From the NCBI RefSeq assembly GCF_963678635.1, contig NC_087068.1:21355029-21419028 (forward strand): a stretch of DNA of 64,000 nt, read 5' to 3'. Shown in pieces: positions 1 through 10,560 of this stretch (its first letter is position 1; each line of letters begins with the position of its first letter). The translations under genes and the position numbers were made by a program. A model generated the notes under the pieces. It was not told the origin of the DNA and searched no databases. It saw nothing but the letters and a program-made list of their open reading frames with translations. This stretch comes from Symsagittifera roscoffensis. Lineage: Eukaryota > Xenacoelomorpha > Acoela > Convolutidae.

Positions 1-2388
1 TATAACCGACTGACAATGTCGGAAACTGTATCGATTGATGAACCCGCCGGTGGATACATGGGGATGTTAGAATACAGAAACTCGGCCAAAGGACACTTGA
101 TTGCTCTGGAAAACAAAAATTCTATGGAGGGTTATCTGGAGACAATGATGCAAGGCACAACCCTGAAACAGAAGGCATAGGGATTCTAGTATCGTCCGAA
201 ACGCACGCGGAAACGATAGAGCAGTTGGTGAGCCTACCATGGAGAGCAGTAGCGTTACGGTACTTCGAAGATGAAATGAGAACCACTCCGAAGATACACG
301 CTCTGATAGCGATACCCTATGTGACACGCGGGGAATATGATTTGGAAGAAAGAAAAAGATCGAAGGGACGAGTATGAGAGATCTGATAACCCAAGAAGGA
401 GCAGCAGTAGCGTGCGCGAAGCGGATAGACGCTCTCTGTTTCATTCGACTCATAATAGAACAAATATCAGTGCCAGCCTTGAAAACTTGTGTGAATATGC
501 TAAGAGAAGGTGATGAACGAGCAAAGCCTTGCTCTTACTAGCACTTTGGGACATCCATCAGAGTAAGCCGATGCGAGTGAACATGAAGGAGCCTGGGGAG
601 CTGGAACCGATGAAAAAGATTGACGAAATAAGCAGATTCTCTAAGAAGGAGATGAGGCTCACAAAATAATCTTTGAGAGCACTTCCGAAATCCAGTGAAT
701 ACTGTGGACCGATCAGGAAGAAGTCATACAGTTACGTATCCGGAATCATAGGGATGGCGTTCAACACTTTCATCTACAATTTGATGATGACAGCCTCTAA
801 ATGCAACGGTGAAGATAAAGTAGAGCTGCCTGGCTGGGGACCAGAGGACTGGGTCAAACCTGGTAGGTGTCTGGCAGAAGTCTGTGGACTGGAAGGTCTT
901 ATCCGTGGAAGTCTGGATTGCGTAAAGACTCTGGAGAAACAACACAAGCAATTGACGATATTATTTGGGAACATTGTGATGAAAGCAAAAACGGAAACGG
1001 AATTGATTGCAGATTGCCATGGAGGAACCGAGGTGAATCTATTCACTGCACTAGATTCTACAGCATGTTTGGTTCTTTAGAGTCACTATTGAATCTTGAA
1101 CAAAAGCATGAGATGGTCACGACCATCAGTGTAGAAGTGTTTCCGGGAGTTTTGCAAACAGAGCGGAAATATATTGGAAAGTGGAGAGAAGCGATTGAGG
1201 TGGAAATGAACATCCAGCACAGTGAGACCTATCGTAGACCGACGGGAGCGAGATATGTAGTGGGATTAATTTTAGCTCCAATGCAAGAGCAGATACCCAA
1301 TGCATTTTGTATCGGTGGATGTGAAAAGTACGAGAACGATCGTGGATCAAGCCTTCTCAGTGCCAAAATGCGCAAGACTAGCGAGAATGTCAAAATCTTA
1401 CGAGTTACTGTGCAAAATATTCTCAAAAGTTCCAGAGAGAACCAAAGAGTAATTAGAATCGATACTGGGAAAAAAAAGCTCATAGGATACGCCAGTGGGA
1501 ACTTCAGTGACTTTGAAAGACAAAAGCAGAAAGGGTCAACGGTCACAGATTACAATGCAGTAGATGAGAGTGATGAAGTCCACCGAGTTATGATTAAAGT
1601 GAAACCATTACTGGAAGCTTCGGGAAAGCGTAATTGGAGGAGCATCATGTCGACACTTGATGAGTCCCCTGCCATTGATTGCTAAAACATGGTGGTACCC
1701 CGGGCGTAGTAATCTGGCGTTGATCTGGGACTGTGGAGAGCTGCTCTCCATGGGTTTACCAGACTCATCACGGCCCATAACAATAGTGATAGTGGGAATT
1801 ATGATGGCGATACGATGACTGGAAGCTCTTGTGAAAGAGAACAATAGACAAGAAACGCCTACAAAAAAGTAATTACAGGAATTGGATTGTGTAAAAGGTT
1901 TAGATCTTGAACATTCCGATGGAAAGGAAAAAGATATGGACCAGAAGACAACTGATGCCATGGTTCAGAGCCAACATTACTGCATGGTTGTACGAGTATG
2001 CCATGAAGCATATGTCGAAGCACAGTGCGTATCAGCTGGACTTTGGAGTAGGAGCATTCAAGCGAGCTGTTATAACTCATCAGAATGCAGTAATCACCGC
2101 AGTGAAGAGAACTTCTAGGAATGTGACAGAAGGGAAAAAGAAGAGACGTTGAAGTAGGACTTGGAGAGAAACGTGACAATGTGCCTCCATAACAGCTTCT
2201 GCCGAAACAGAGAAAGTAACGTTGATCCTCTACCTTGTTGCAAACAAAGAGTAGAAGAGCAGAAGCGTTGGAGGACTGCCTCCTACAGCGTCAAAATAGC
2301 TAGCGACGGGTTACAAGACACTGAGACTGAAAGTGCGGAGTCAATGATGCAGGAGGAGGAGATGGAACATCGACAAATGGCCGAATAA
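1..2388 (+). pseudogene. Element A: decayed 3' part of ORF3
   Basis: This stretch matches, in scattered reading frames, the C-terminal third of the ORF3 product of elements B and C (for example the segments around GGYM.ML.YRNSA, LPGWGPEDWVKPG and LCLHNSFCRNRES). It is the right-hand remnant of an older element of the same family; its 5' part lies left of the window. It is heavily broken, with many interruptions, and cannot make the family protein. ORF3 function in this part is unknown. Its 3' UTR and LTR follow directly, which fixes orientation and identity. The decay is clearly greater than in B or C, in keeping with A being the target into which B inserted. Confidence 0.9.
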
Positions 2389-3219
2389 CAAGATGCAAAA
2401 AGAAGAGAAATTAGAAGAATTTAGAAGTTTTAGAACTTCTAAACGACGAAAACAAAGAGTGAACAAAGAAAGAAACAAAGAAGCAACAAAAAAGAAGATG
2501 TTAAAACTCAGAATTGTTTATTGTGTGAGAAAAACTCAAAGGAGAAACAAAGCAACTAAGTTTGCAATTGAAACTGAAGGGAAAACATTTAGTTGAATTT
2601 TGAAGATTAAAGATTTTGTTGCATTTATAAATATGCACTATGATTTTAGTTAGTGGCTTTAGAGACACTTACTATTTATTTAGAAAGGCTTGAATAGAAA
2701 GTATTTTAAAGTATTCCAGCCTGCATGATTGTTTTTAATCAACTAAGACGACTGATCTCTTTGTGGTGACATGAAAGGCTTGGGTAATCTCTTGAAGAGA
2801 GAGACTATTTCGTTAATCCCTCTAACCACAGAGTTCCTCAATTTTAACATTCAGGACCAATAACAACTAATTTTCCGAAGGGAAGAAGCATAATAAGATA
2901 ATTTTAGTTTTTTGGTTGGCAGGACCGTCCTGCGTCCCAACATCTTTTAAACCTAGGAGAAAAAGTTTTAAATCGGGACATAGACGTTGGAAGTCAGAAA
3001 AAATGTTTTTATCTTAAGTCATATCATTGAAAGTGCAGTTTAGTGAAAGAATTTGAAAGGCTATAATAGTGTATTATGATGCCATTTTTTTTGCAGTGAG
3101 TCAATTTGACGTGGATAAGAGTAATTTCATGCGTTTTGTAAATTATGTTCGATGGCACTACCATTTTGATGAAGACTACAGGACTCAATGAGGACATTGA
3201 CCGGGCTGTCCGGGGAGTA
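2389..3219 (+). other. Element A 3' UTR and PPT
   Basis: Non-coding region between the ORF3 remnant and the LTR, alignable with the 3' UTRs of B, C and D. It holds a 10-bp hairpin just after the frame (2420-2443, TTTAGAAGTT / AACTTCTAAA, loop TTAG), a palindromic hairpin around 2918-2933 (GCAGGAC / GTCCTGC), a stem pairing CTTTGTGGT near 2758 with AACCACAGAG near 2824, and a PPT-like CTGTCCGGGGAGTA ending at 3219, immediately before the LTR. Confidence 0.8.
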
Positions 3220-3910
3220 TGTGACATTCGACCAGAATGGACAGTACGCAATTTCGTTTTCGAGTTTTTAGCGGAACATCTGACCGAGAGAATTGATGGT
3301 TTTTATGGATTAGTGACGCTAATTGAACGATTAGACAAATCGGGAGGGTTTAGTTTTGACTAACATCTAATTTTTGAAAATTTGATTTGGACGTGAACGA
3401 CACGTAACCTTTTTATATTTCGCACCAACTGAAACTGCGAAATCACACAGAGAGAATTCTCAGTGGAATCAACAACAACGGAAATCGTGTGAAACTGATC
3501 GAGATTGAAGAAAGAATAGGATTGTCAGAAACCACTCCGAGTTGTAACGATTGTGCCGCTACAATCATTAGATTGTAACGATTGTGCCGCTACAATCGTT
3601 ACAAAGCAATTCACGAGAACTAGTAAGGGTGCTGGGACGACGTGCGCAGCCTTCCGAGAAGAAATAAGAGCGTTGTTCGCCCGGATTCCAGACTCCGGAA
3701 GGGTCTCGGGAATTAACGTAAACATTATTTTAACGAGTTTTAACATCCTGGAAATGTCCTGAATTGAATTAATAACATCCAAATCATATTTCAGATTATG
3801 AGAAACTGGGATTTGAGGGAAATGATTGATCCATTGATCGACGGAGATGATGATTTTTATCTACTGAAAAAAAAACAATAGTAATATAGTAAATAAGTAG
3901 TAGCCCTGTT
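3220..3910 (+). repeat. Element A 3' LTR, first part (split by B)
   Basis: Begins TGTGACATTCGACCAGAATGG, the family LTR start, right after a PPT-like motif. It diverges from the B and C LTRs but keeps the order of landmarks: U3 hairpin (here present twice, 3542 onward and 3573-3604), a CCGGAAGGGTCTCGGG motif near 3696, and the tract before GTAGTAGCCCTGTT. It stops at 3910, where B is inserted, and resumes at 52921. Confidence 0.85.
3542..3604 (+). repeat. Tandem copy of the U3 hairpin in the A LTR
   Basis: Two copies, 31 bp apart, of TTGTAACGATTGT-GCCGCT-ACAATCGTTA. The second copy (3573-3604) forms a perfect 13-bp stem with a 6-nt loop; the first is slightly imperfect. B and C carry one hairpin at this place, with other stem bases. 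Confidence 0.85.
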
Positions 3911-4831
3911 TGTGACATTCGACCAGAATGGACCAAAATGCAGATTCAGCAGATTCCAGTTTTTAGCAGCGAACCTTCCGAATTGGCGGTTTTGAAGGAA
4001 TAAGAGCGTTATTCGAACGATTGGACTAATCGTGAAGGCTGAAGGATGCGGAAAATCCTAAATTTTAAAAATTCTATTTGATGACGTAATAATTCTGAGA
4101 AACGTCAAAAACGGCCGTTTTGGAGAAAAACTAAAATAAAAACAACAACAATAGTTGCGACGACGACAACAACGAGAAAATTGAGAATCAGAATCTGAGA
4201 AAAGTAGAAGTAGCAGAGACTATTCCGAAGTGCAACTATTGTGTCGCTACAATAGTTGCAAGGCCGTTGCAAACAACGGTGAAGGGTGGAAGACAGCCTT
4301 CCGGAAGGAAGATAAGAGCCTTATTTCCCCGGATTCAGCAATCCGGAGGGGTCTCGGGACTGGAACTTTTATTAACTTATATAAACTTTTAGCTTCCCTG
4401 TCATTTCTTGAGTTGAATTTAATTAACATCTGAATTCATTTTGCTAGGATGAGAAGCAAGGAGTTGGGGGAAAGGGTTGATACATCTTCGATGGAGATGA
4501 TGATTTTTATCTACTGAACAAAAACAATAATAATTCAATAAGTAGTAGTAGCCCTGTTTTTAGGAGTGACCTCGTGCTCTGGGGATACTGGGACCCAGCC
4601 ATGAGCTCACTATTTCTGCACGTAATTAATTTAATTTGAGTGTTTTGACCGAAGCCGAAAGCAGTAACGTTTTTTGTCGACCCGATGTTAGAAAGACCAC
4701 CGAAAGTACTGGCTTGGTAGAGACGGTTAAAAACATGTAAAGCTCTGTTTAGACGTTAGCCAGTCGTCTTAGGACTTAGTTTTTTTTCCCGTCGATATGT
4801 ATCTTCCGGGCGAATGTTACATAAATGTTTT
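3911..4831 (+). repeat. Element B 5' LTR
   Basis: 921 bp, starting TGTGACATTCG and ending CGAATGTTACA, an imperfect terminal inverted repeat. Landmarks in order: U3 hairpin (4231-4260), CCGGAGGGGTCTCGGG near 4342, TATATAAA at 4378-4385 as the likely TATA box, a small hairpin with TTC loop near 4477-4490, an A-rich AATAATTCAATAAG tract near 4530 that may hold the poly(A) signal, and a U5 stem ACTGGCT (4708-4714) / AGCCAGT (4758-4764). Assignment of U3, R and U5 is inferred from these landmarks only. Confidence 0.92.
4231..4260 (+). promoter_or_regulatory. U3 hairpin, B 5' LTR
   Basis: TGCAACTATTGT-GTCGCT-ACAATAGTTGCA: perfect 12-bp stem, 6-nt loop, about 120 bp upstream of the TATA-like box. 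Equivalent hairpins with other stem bases stand at the same place in A and D. Confidence 0.8.
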
Positions 4832-4843
4832 TATGGCGCTACT

Positions 4844-4861
4844 GGGTGTTAATTTTTTTTT
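4844..4861 (+). promoter_or_regulatory. Candidate primer binding site of B
   Basis: TGGCGCTACTGGGTGTTA starts with TGG, as expected for a site complementary to a tRNA ending in CCA. It lies 12 bases after the LTR end, further than usual. C has TGGCGCTCCTGGGTGTTA at the same offset. I could not assign the tRNA. Confidence 0.5.
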
Positions 4862-5564
4862 AACATCATGACCGGCAGAACTGTTAACGAGCACTCCGCG
4901 CCGAGCGGATGCTCACATTTACGCCCTTCATAGGCCAAAACCGCCGGGGCGGAACGGTAGTTCGGAACGCGGAAGCCTTCCGGATTACCGTGAATAGCTT
5001 TTTAACCTAGTTAAGACCAAAAATTCACGAACCAGGAAGGGTGGGGGGACGGCCATCCCCTCGTTCCCTGAGAGGTCTGTGACCAAAAACACTTAAAGAT
5101 ATATATAAAACCAAACAAAAAATAGTATAGTATCCGAGAAAAACAAAAAACATAAAAATAACCGAAAAAACCAAAAACTGTAAAAAAAAAAAGTAAAAAA
5201 TCAGTAGAAATCATCCCCCCAGGCAAGATGTGATCCGACCCTCCCGTTTGTTGTTGATAGATATATTGTTGTAACAGGCATTTATATCAGTCAGGATTGT
5301 TACGATCAATTTTGTGGCTTGTTTGTAAGGCTTGTACTGTAGGGTTATTTGAGCATTTAAGCACGTTAATGATAAATTGCGCTCAATCCGGAAGGGTCAG
5401 CTGATTTGCGCTCAATTCGGAAGGGTCTTGGGAGAAGACTGATCCGGCAAGCAGTACAAGGAGCAACAAGAAGGGGCTCAACGACAACAACAATCGACTG
5501 TTGGGTATCGTTAACAAGTTTTGTATCCCTTTTGGTACAAAAATTAAGATCTGTGGGGGGCACG

Positions 5565-5634
5565 ACAGTGCTGCACTGTAGTGACCCTTCACCGAACTGC
5601 GAATATCCGAGTTAAGCACCTTAATTCGGATATT
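5565..5634 (+). other. Leader palindrome and 15-bp hairpin of B
   Basis: ACAGTGC-T-GCACTGT (5565-5579) is followed by a hairpin pairing 5602-5616 with 5620-5634 (AATATCCGA... with ...TCGGATATT; one G-U pair; loop CAC). The 13 bases GCGAATATCCGAG (5599-5611) are also perfectly complementary to CTCGGATATTCGC at 7161-7173. Confidence 0.75.
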
Positions 5635-6637
5635 AAACAAACCCGGAGGGGTATAGTATTACTAATATTAGTACTTATATAGCCTACATTAATACTCCTA
5701 TGCCGTTTTTCAGTGAAAAACACAGAAAGCAGACCGGTTTTTAGGGTCAAAATAGCGATATTTTGATCCCCCCACAAGTCGCGATTTTTGAGATATCGAT
5801 ATTTTTTGAAACGGAAAAAAGCGCTAAAGTAGTGTGTTACATCGTAACTGCACCACTATAATAGATAGAACCGGTTAAGTTTAGTGCGGAAGTGGTTGGC
5901 ACTATTTTGGAACCAAAAACCGAATTTTCGTGAATTTTGAGAAAACGGAACAAAATAAAATCAGAAAATTTTTTGAAAATTTTGAGTTAGGACAATAAAA
6001 ATAGTTGTTCGGACAACGTCCACTAGTGAATCTATAAGTTTTAAAGCCCGCTTCCCGAAAGCCTTCCGGGTTGCAGAGAAATCGAACTTAACGTGTTTGA
6101 TTTGGTGGATTCATCAATCCGGAGGGGTACAGGTAGCCTAGTTTTTCGCAAATTTTTTTTAACTAAAGCGTTTTAGATCGGGTCTTTTGCATTGAACTAG
6201 AAGACTATAGGCCTTCTGAGCTCGGATCAATAATTTTTAGGTCGAAAAGAACAGAATTGCGGAAAAGGTTAGGCGGAACCTATAAGAGAGAAATTTCTTG
6301 AATTTAAAAAAAAAGACGTTTTAGTTAATAACTTAGGAACTACTAGGCAGTTCCAGTTGATCTTGGTACCAATAGATCAGAAATTAGCCGAGCTTACTGA
6401 TAGGGACAAAAGTTTTTTGGAAAAAAAAGCGTGAAAAGTTTTTGAGATTGTTTTTAGCAAATTCACCAATTTGGGAGGTTAGACCCTTCACGTTTTATAA
6501 TTTTTTTAGGAAAGCCCTTACACTCCTACCAAAAGGTAATAGCAGTTGAATAACGTAACTTTAGGCTGTTCTAGACGAAGAGGGAAGGCTAAAGGCACAA
6601 GAAAACCTTAATCGAGCCGAAGTTAGGCTAGCTATAA

Positions 6638-6772
6638 GACCCTTCACCGTTAGCGTGAATTGTCAAATAAGAGGCTTAACTTCAATCCGGAAGGGTCTAG
6701 GAAAGCATTACATACCCTTCCTAGTTAATTGAAAAAGCAAAATCGCACCGGACAACGTATCTGGAGGGGTAT
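6638..6772 (+). other. Paired ACCCTTC / GAAGGGT stems in the B leader
   Basis: GACCCTTC (6638-6645) pairs with GAAGGGTC (6690-6697), an 8-bp stem; ATACCCTTCC (6712-6721) pairs with GGAGGGGTAT (6763-6772), a 10-bp stem with one G-U. The downstream arms are copies of the repeated CCGGARGGGT motif. Confidence 0.65.
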
Positions 6773-6830
6773 AGGTTGATAGAAGGAAATCTTCGAAAAG
6801 CTACTCTTACAAAACCAGAGGGCTCCCAAT

Positions 6831-7018
6831 CCGGAGGGGTCAAGAACTTTTTTTCAATTTAGGAGCGGTCCGAATCCGGAGGGGTCTTATAGTTGCTAAC
6901 TCAGAGGGGTCCCAATCCGGAGGGGTCTTATATTTGCTAACTCATAGGGGTCCGAATCCGGAGGGGTCTAAGTTTTGCCAGTCCGGAAGGGTCCTATATT
7001 TGCCAATCCGGAGGGGTA
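6831..7018 (+). repeat. CCGGAGGGGTC repeat cluster in the B leader
   Basis: Copies at about 6831, 6876, 6917, 6958, 6983 and 7008, with extra degenerate AGAGGGGTCC and ATAGGGGTCC half-units between them. Spacers such as TTATATTTGCTAACTCA also recur, giving units near 41-45 bp. Five further copies are spread from 5388 to 6771. Confidence 0.85.
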
Positions 7019-7790
7019 TTCTTTTATTAAAGAACTTAGGTAAACAGAAGAAAGACTACAGTGAGAGGTATTAGGTTATTAGCAGACAAGCTAGGAATCA
7101 GTGACTGCACTGGTAACTTGCCTTTCAATAAAAACCAGACCGAAACAAAACAGGTCCGAACTCGGATATTCGCGACACTAAGTCTAAATTAAAAAGAGCG
7201 TAATTCATTGGTGTGGATTGAAACCCAAAACGTTTTTGTGAAAAGTGACTGCCCTGAGGAGTTTAGTAGGTCTAGCTCGGGCAGTCAGAAGGCAGATAGG
7301 TAACACAGTACTCGGTGGGTGCAATAGACGCCCACTTGAGAAAATTACTGCCTTCAAAGTGTTGTCTGTTTGGTGCAGCACCAAGCAGGGAAAGCTTTTT
7401 CTTTAAAAGACAAGTTCGACTATTGTACTGTGACCAACTAATACGTTTTTTCTTTTATAAAGGTATTCATATTCTGTCATTATATATATATTTTTTTATT
7501 TTTGATTTTAAATCAACATAACTTGTGCTTGTTTAGGTAGTGAGTACACTATCTTTTAAATTGACTGATAACATCATATTGTGCTAGTTCTCAAAATTTA
7601 CGACCGATAATCCGTTAGTGTGAATAAATTATATACAAACTGTACTCTGATAACATACAGGGATTCGTGGTCACTATTTAATAGAATCTTGTGAAATTTA
7701 TTATGTTGTGTCATTATTATTGGTAGTCAAACTATAAGGTCACTAGCAATCGAATTAAGTGTATAGGCATTAAGAAGTGACAAAATGAGA

Positions 7791-10560
7791 ATGAGTCTAG
7801 ACAAGTCAAGGATACCTAAACGAGGTGATAGCTCTAGAAAATTCATACCTAGTAAGCAAAGAAAACCAATGACCGACCCTTTTGTGGATCGGATCAAACG
7901 AGCCCGGACCGACAAAGGGGAGACGGTTTCAGGCAGAATGGATGAAACGAGGAGTCAGAAGACCTCAGAAGAGAAAAGAAATGTTAGAAGTGTAGGTCAA
8001 AACGGACCAGGCCATGAATGACAACCATGAAGTACATGGACTGGAAGGGAGAGGCAGAAGGCTGGCGAGTGAATCTACTCCGGTAGAACAAGGCCATGAT
8101 TTTGCCACTTCCACCGGGACATTGGATCGAGAGGAGATATCGGAACTGTCCGACATTTCAACTGAAATTGTGGCAACTAGAAGATCTCCAAGAGACAACA
8201 CCATGATGGCAGGCGGGACTGAGAAACAAACAACGTCATCATCGTTCTCAGAAAGAATGAGGAACACCTTAGGAAACATCTTTCCATTCACCATGGGAGT
8301 GGGCACAGGAAATGAAGGTGAATCCCAGGAGGAGGAGGAGGACGAAGAAGAGCAAGTGGACCTTGGGTCTCAAGTCAGCCTCAATAGTTCGACCCAGGAG
8401 AATGAGGCATACGTCGAAAGAGAGACTGGAACCATGGACAAATTTGGTAAGGTGAGAACGATAAGCAAAGAGGTAAACACACCGGGCCAGTCGAGAGGCT
8501 TCGCGATTATGACAAATTCAAAGCCGCAAACTGGGGAGAGTAGAAACAAAGGGCTAGGGAACGCATTGGCGGCTCCTGAGGTGGATAATGAAAAGACGTC
8601 GAGGCAGAGAGTCAAGGCCCGAATCTCGACCAGCACGAAGCTACCTGGGACCGACAGCGTTACACCGCCACTAGTGACGCCACTCGTGGATAACGGGGCA
8701 GCATTAGAAGAAGCCTTGAACAACATAGTGGGCAATATAGGAGAACAAAATGAACAGATGTCCATAAGAATGAGTGAACTAGAAAGAGCAGTTCACATTG
8801 AAAGAGAAAGTCTGCGGGAAGAAATAAACCGCAATAGAAAAGAAGTTGGTAGGAGCAAAAAACGCTTGAAAGAAAGAACGGACGAGCACATAGCGAAGAA
8901 TTTGTCGCGAATGATAAGAGAAGCAGAACAGAGAGAGTTACGCTTAAGAGACGACATGGAGAAGTTAAGAATTCAGCAAGAGCAGTCTCTTGGGACTCTT
9001 GACACAAAGATAGACGCGATGATGGAGAGGCGAACTCAGGCTAACATGGATAGGTTGGACGGGCTACTAGGCAGCAAGAGTGGACCAAAAGAAGGGGAAC
9101 CGAACTCGGGAGGTCCCAGCAGGGAGCCGAAGGTGAACTTCAATTACGATCAAAAGAGGAGGACATATGGATCCACTAGAGGCAGGGGCAGTTCATCAGG
9201 CTATGCCACAAGGGATAATAGAACATGGGGCCCGAACAGTAGAGCAAGTTCAACGGGGAAGAGACAGACCTCTAATGAACGACCAACGCAAGGCACACAT
9301 GCGACTGGGAGAAGTGATTCCGGTAACAGAGGACATGCGAGCCCGGGGAGGAGTCATGTGGGCCAAGGGGGAAACACTCACGGCGATTCGGATTGCAGGG
9401 ATGCAACGAATACAGAGCCTTCGACAAGGTGCGAGGACACTCAGGCGGGACACTCAAGGGATGCTACGGCAATGGCCACCACAGCCTTTGAACCCCTAAA
9501 CAGGTCTTTGGAGACATTCCTTACAAGGTTATCCAGAACCAATGAACGCAGTGAGAAGTCCAGAAGAGTCTTTAAGAAACCAAGATGCTATAAAGACGAA
9601 TCTGATGGCTGTATTGATACTTGGATAGAGGTAATGAAACTGCATTTTGAGGAAGAGGACTTGTCGGAAAGACAGGAATGCAGTGCGCTCACCAGTAACT
9701 TGGAAGGGACAGCCCTGAACTGTGTCATGGCCAAGAAGCAATATCAGCGTGACACAGCCGAGAAAAACTTCGAAATCTTGTTAAACCGTTTTGGATCAGG
9801 GGTGCAGGGGCACCAAGCAATGATGCGCTTCGAGAAACGGATGCAACGAGAAGATGAAACGATAGACAAGTTTCTCGATGACTTGGAAATGCTGAGAAGA
9901 CGCAGCCAACTGAATGAGTCAAACCGAAGGACGAACCTGGCAGTAGCCTCAAAATTCATCGATGGTGTGAAGAATGATGATCTTCGGACAATGCTGGCAA
10001 CGCATTACACACCACTATCAACCAATGCGCCAACAAGAGGAGTTGAGGCTCAAGTCAAAAGAATATCTTTTGTTGAAACCTCCTTCGAGATCGGGATACT
10101 ATAAGAACAATTATGGCAATTTTAACAACGGACCAGCAAACCAAGGGAACAACTGGTACAAACCGAGGGATGGTATGGACAAGAGACGCTTTTGTGCCAA
10201 TTGCAGTTCAACGGACCATCATGTGCCAGCATGCCCAACCTACAAACAAGGCATGAAAGCAATAGGCTTTAGCCTCGAGGACGAAGATTCGTCATCAGAA
10301 TTGGACCATGAGGATTTCATGAGAGGAGTAATTGCAAAATTCGGCCCGAGGTATTTCTTTTGCAACTTGGTAGGTCATTTTAAATCAGATTGTCCGCAAT
10401 TCTGGGATGCAGTGGCAGACATCAAGCATCCAAGGCATTAAGAAGCTTTGTCAGGAGTGAAAGCCAGCAAGGCTCGCCTGTTGAGTGAAGCGGAGGCGCG
10501 CAGAAAAGACAAACCACAAGAGCTGGCGACGAATAAAATGCAGACGGTAACTGAAGAGAC
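7791..10560 (+). pseudogene. gag: Element B gag
   Basis: Structural polyprotein region of a Ty3/gypsy element. From the start MSLDKSRIPKRG it shows a basic N-terminus, a serine/acidic low-complexity region (ESQEEEEDEEE near 8320), a long charged coiled-coil stretch (about 8720-9050), a Gly/Ser/Arg-rich linker, a retrotransposon capsid-like region (about 9480-10050, with CIDTWIEVMKLHF), and two CCHC zinc knuckles (CX2CX4HX4C, near 10196-10240 and 10358-10402). Gag should coat and package the genomic RNA in cytoplasmic particles. It runs on into the protease region without an obvious separating signal. The copy is broken in a few places; C carries the same region open. Confidence 0.88.

Larger units (their letters stand above)
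4832..7790 (+). other. Element B untranslated leader
   Basis: Nearly 3 kb between the 5' LTR and the gag start, with no convincing long frame. It holds the candidate PBS, a GC-rich hairpin (about 4890-4914: GAGCA, TCCGC, loop, GCGGA, TGCTC), a stem ACGGTA/TACCGT around GGAAGCCTTCC (4953-4991), a 15-base palindrome (5565-5579), a 15-bp hairpin (5602-5634), and twelve copies of a CCGGARGGGT motif (5388-7018), the last seven clustered. Many of these recur at matching places in C, so they are a family trait rather than chance. Likely roles are genome packaging, dimerisation or translation control; this is inference. Confidence 0.8.

Noticed and set aside
6831-7018. CRISPR-like array
   Set aside because: Repeats are 10-14 bases, irregularly spaced and part of a eukaryotic retroelement leader.
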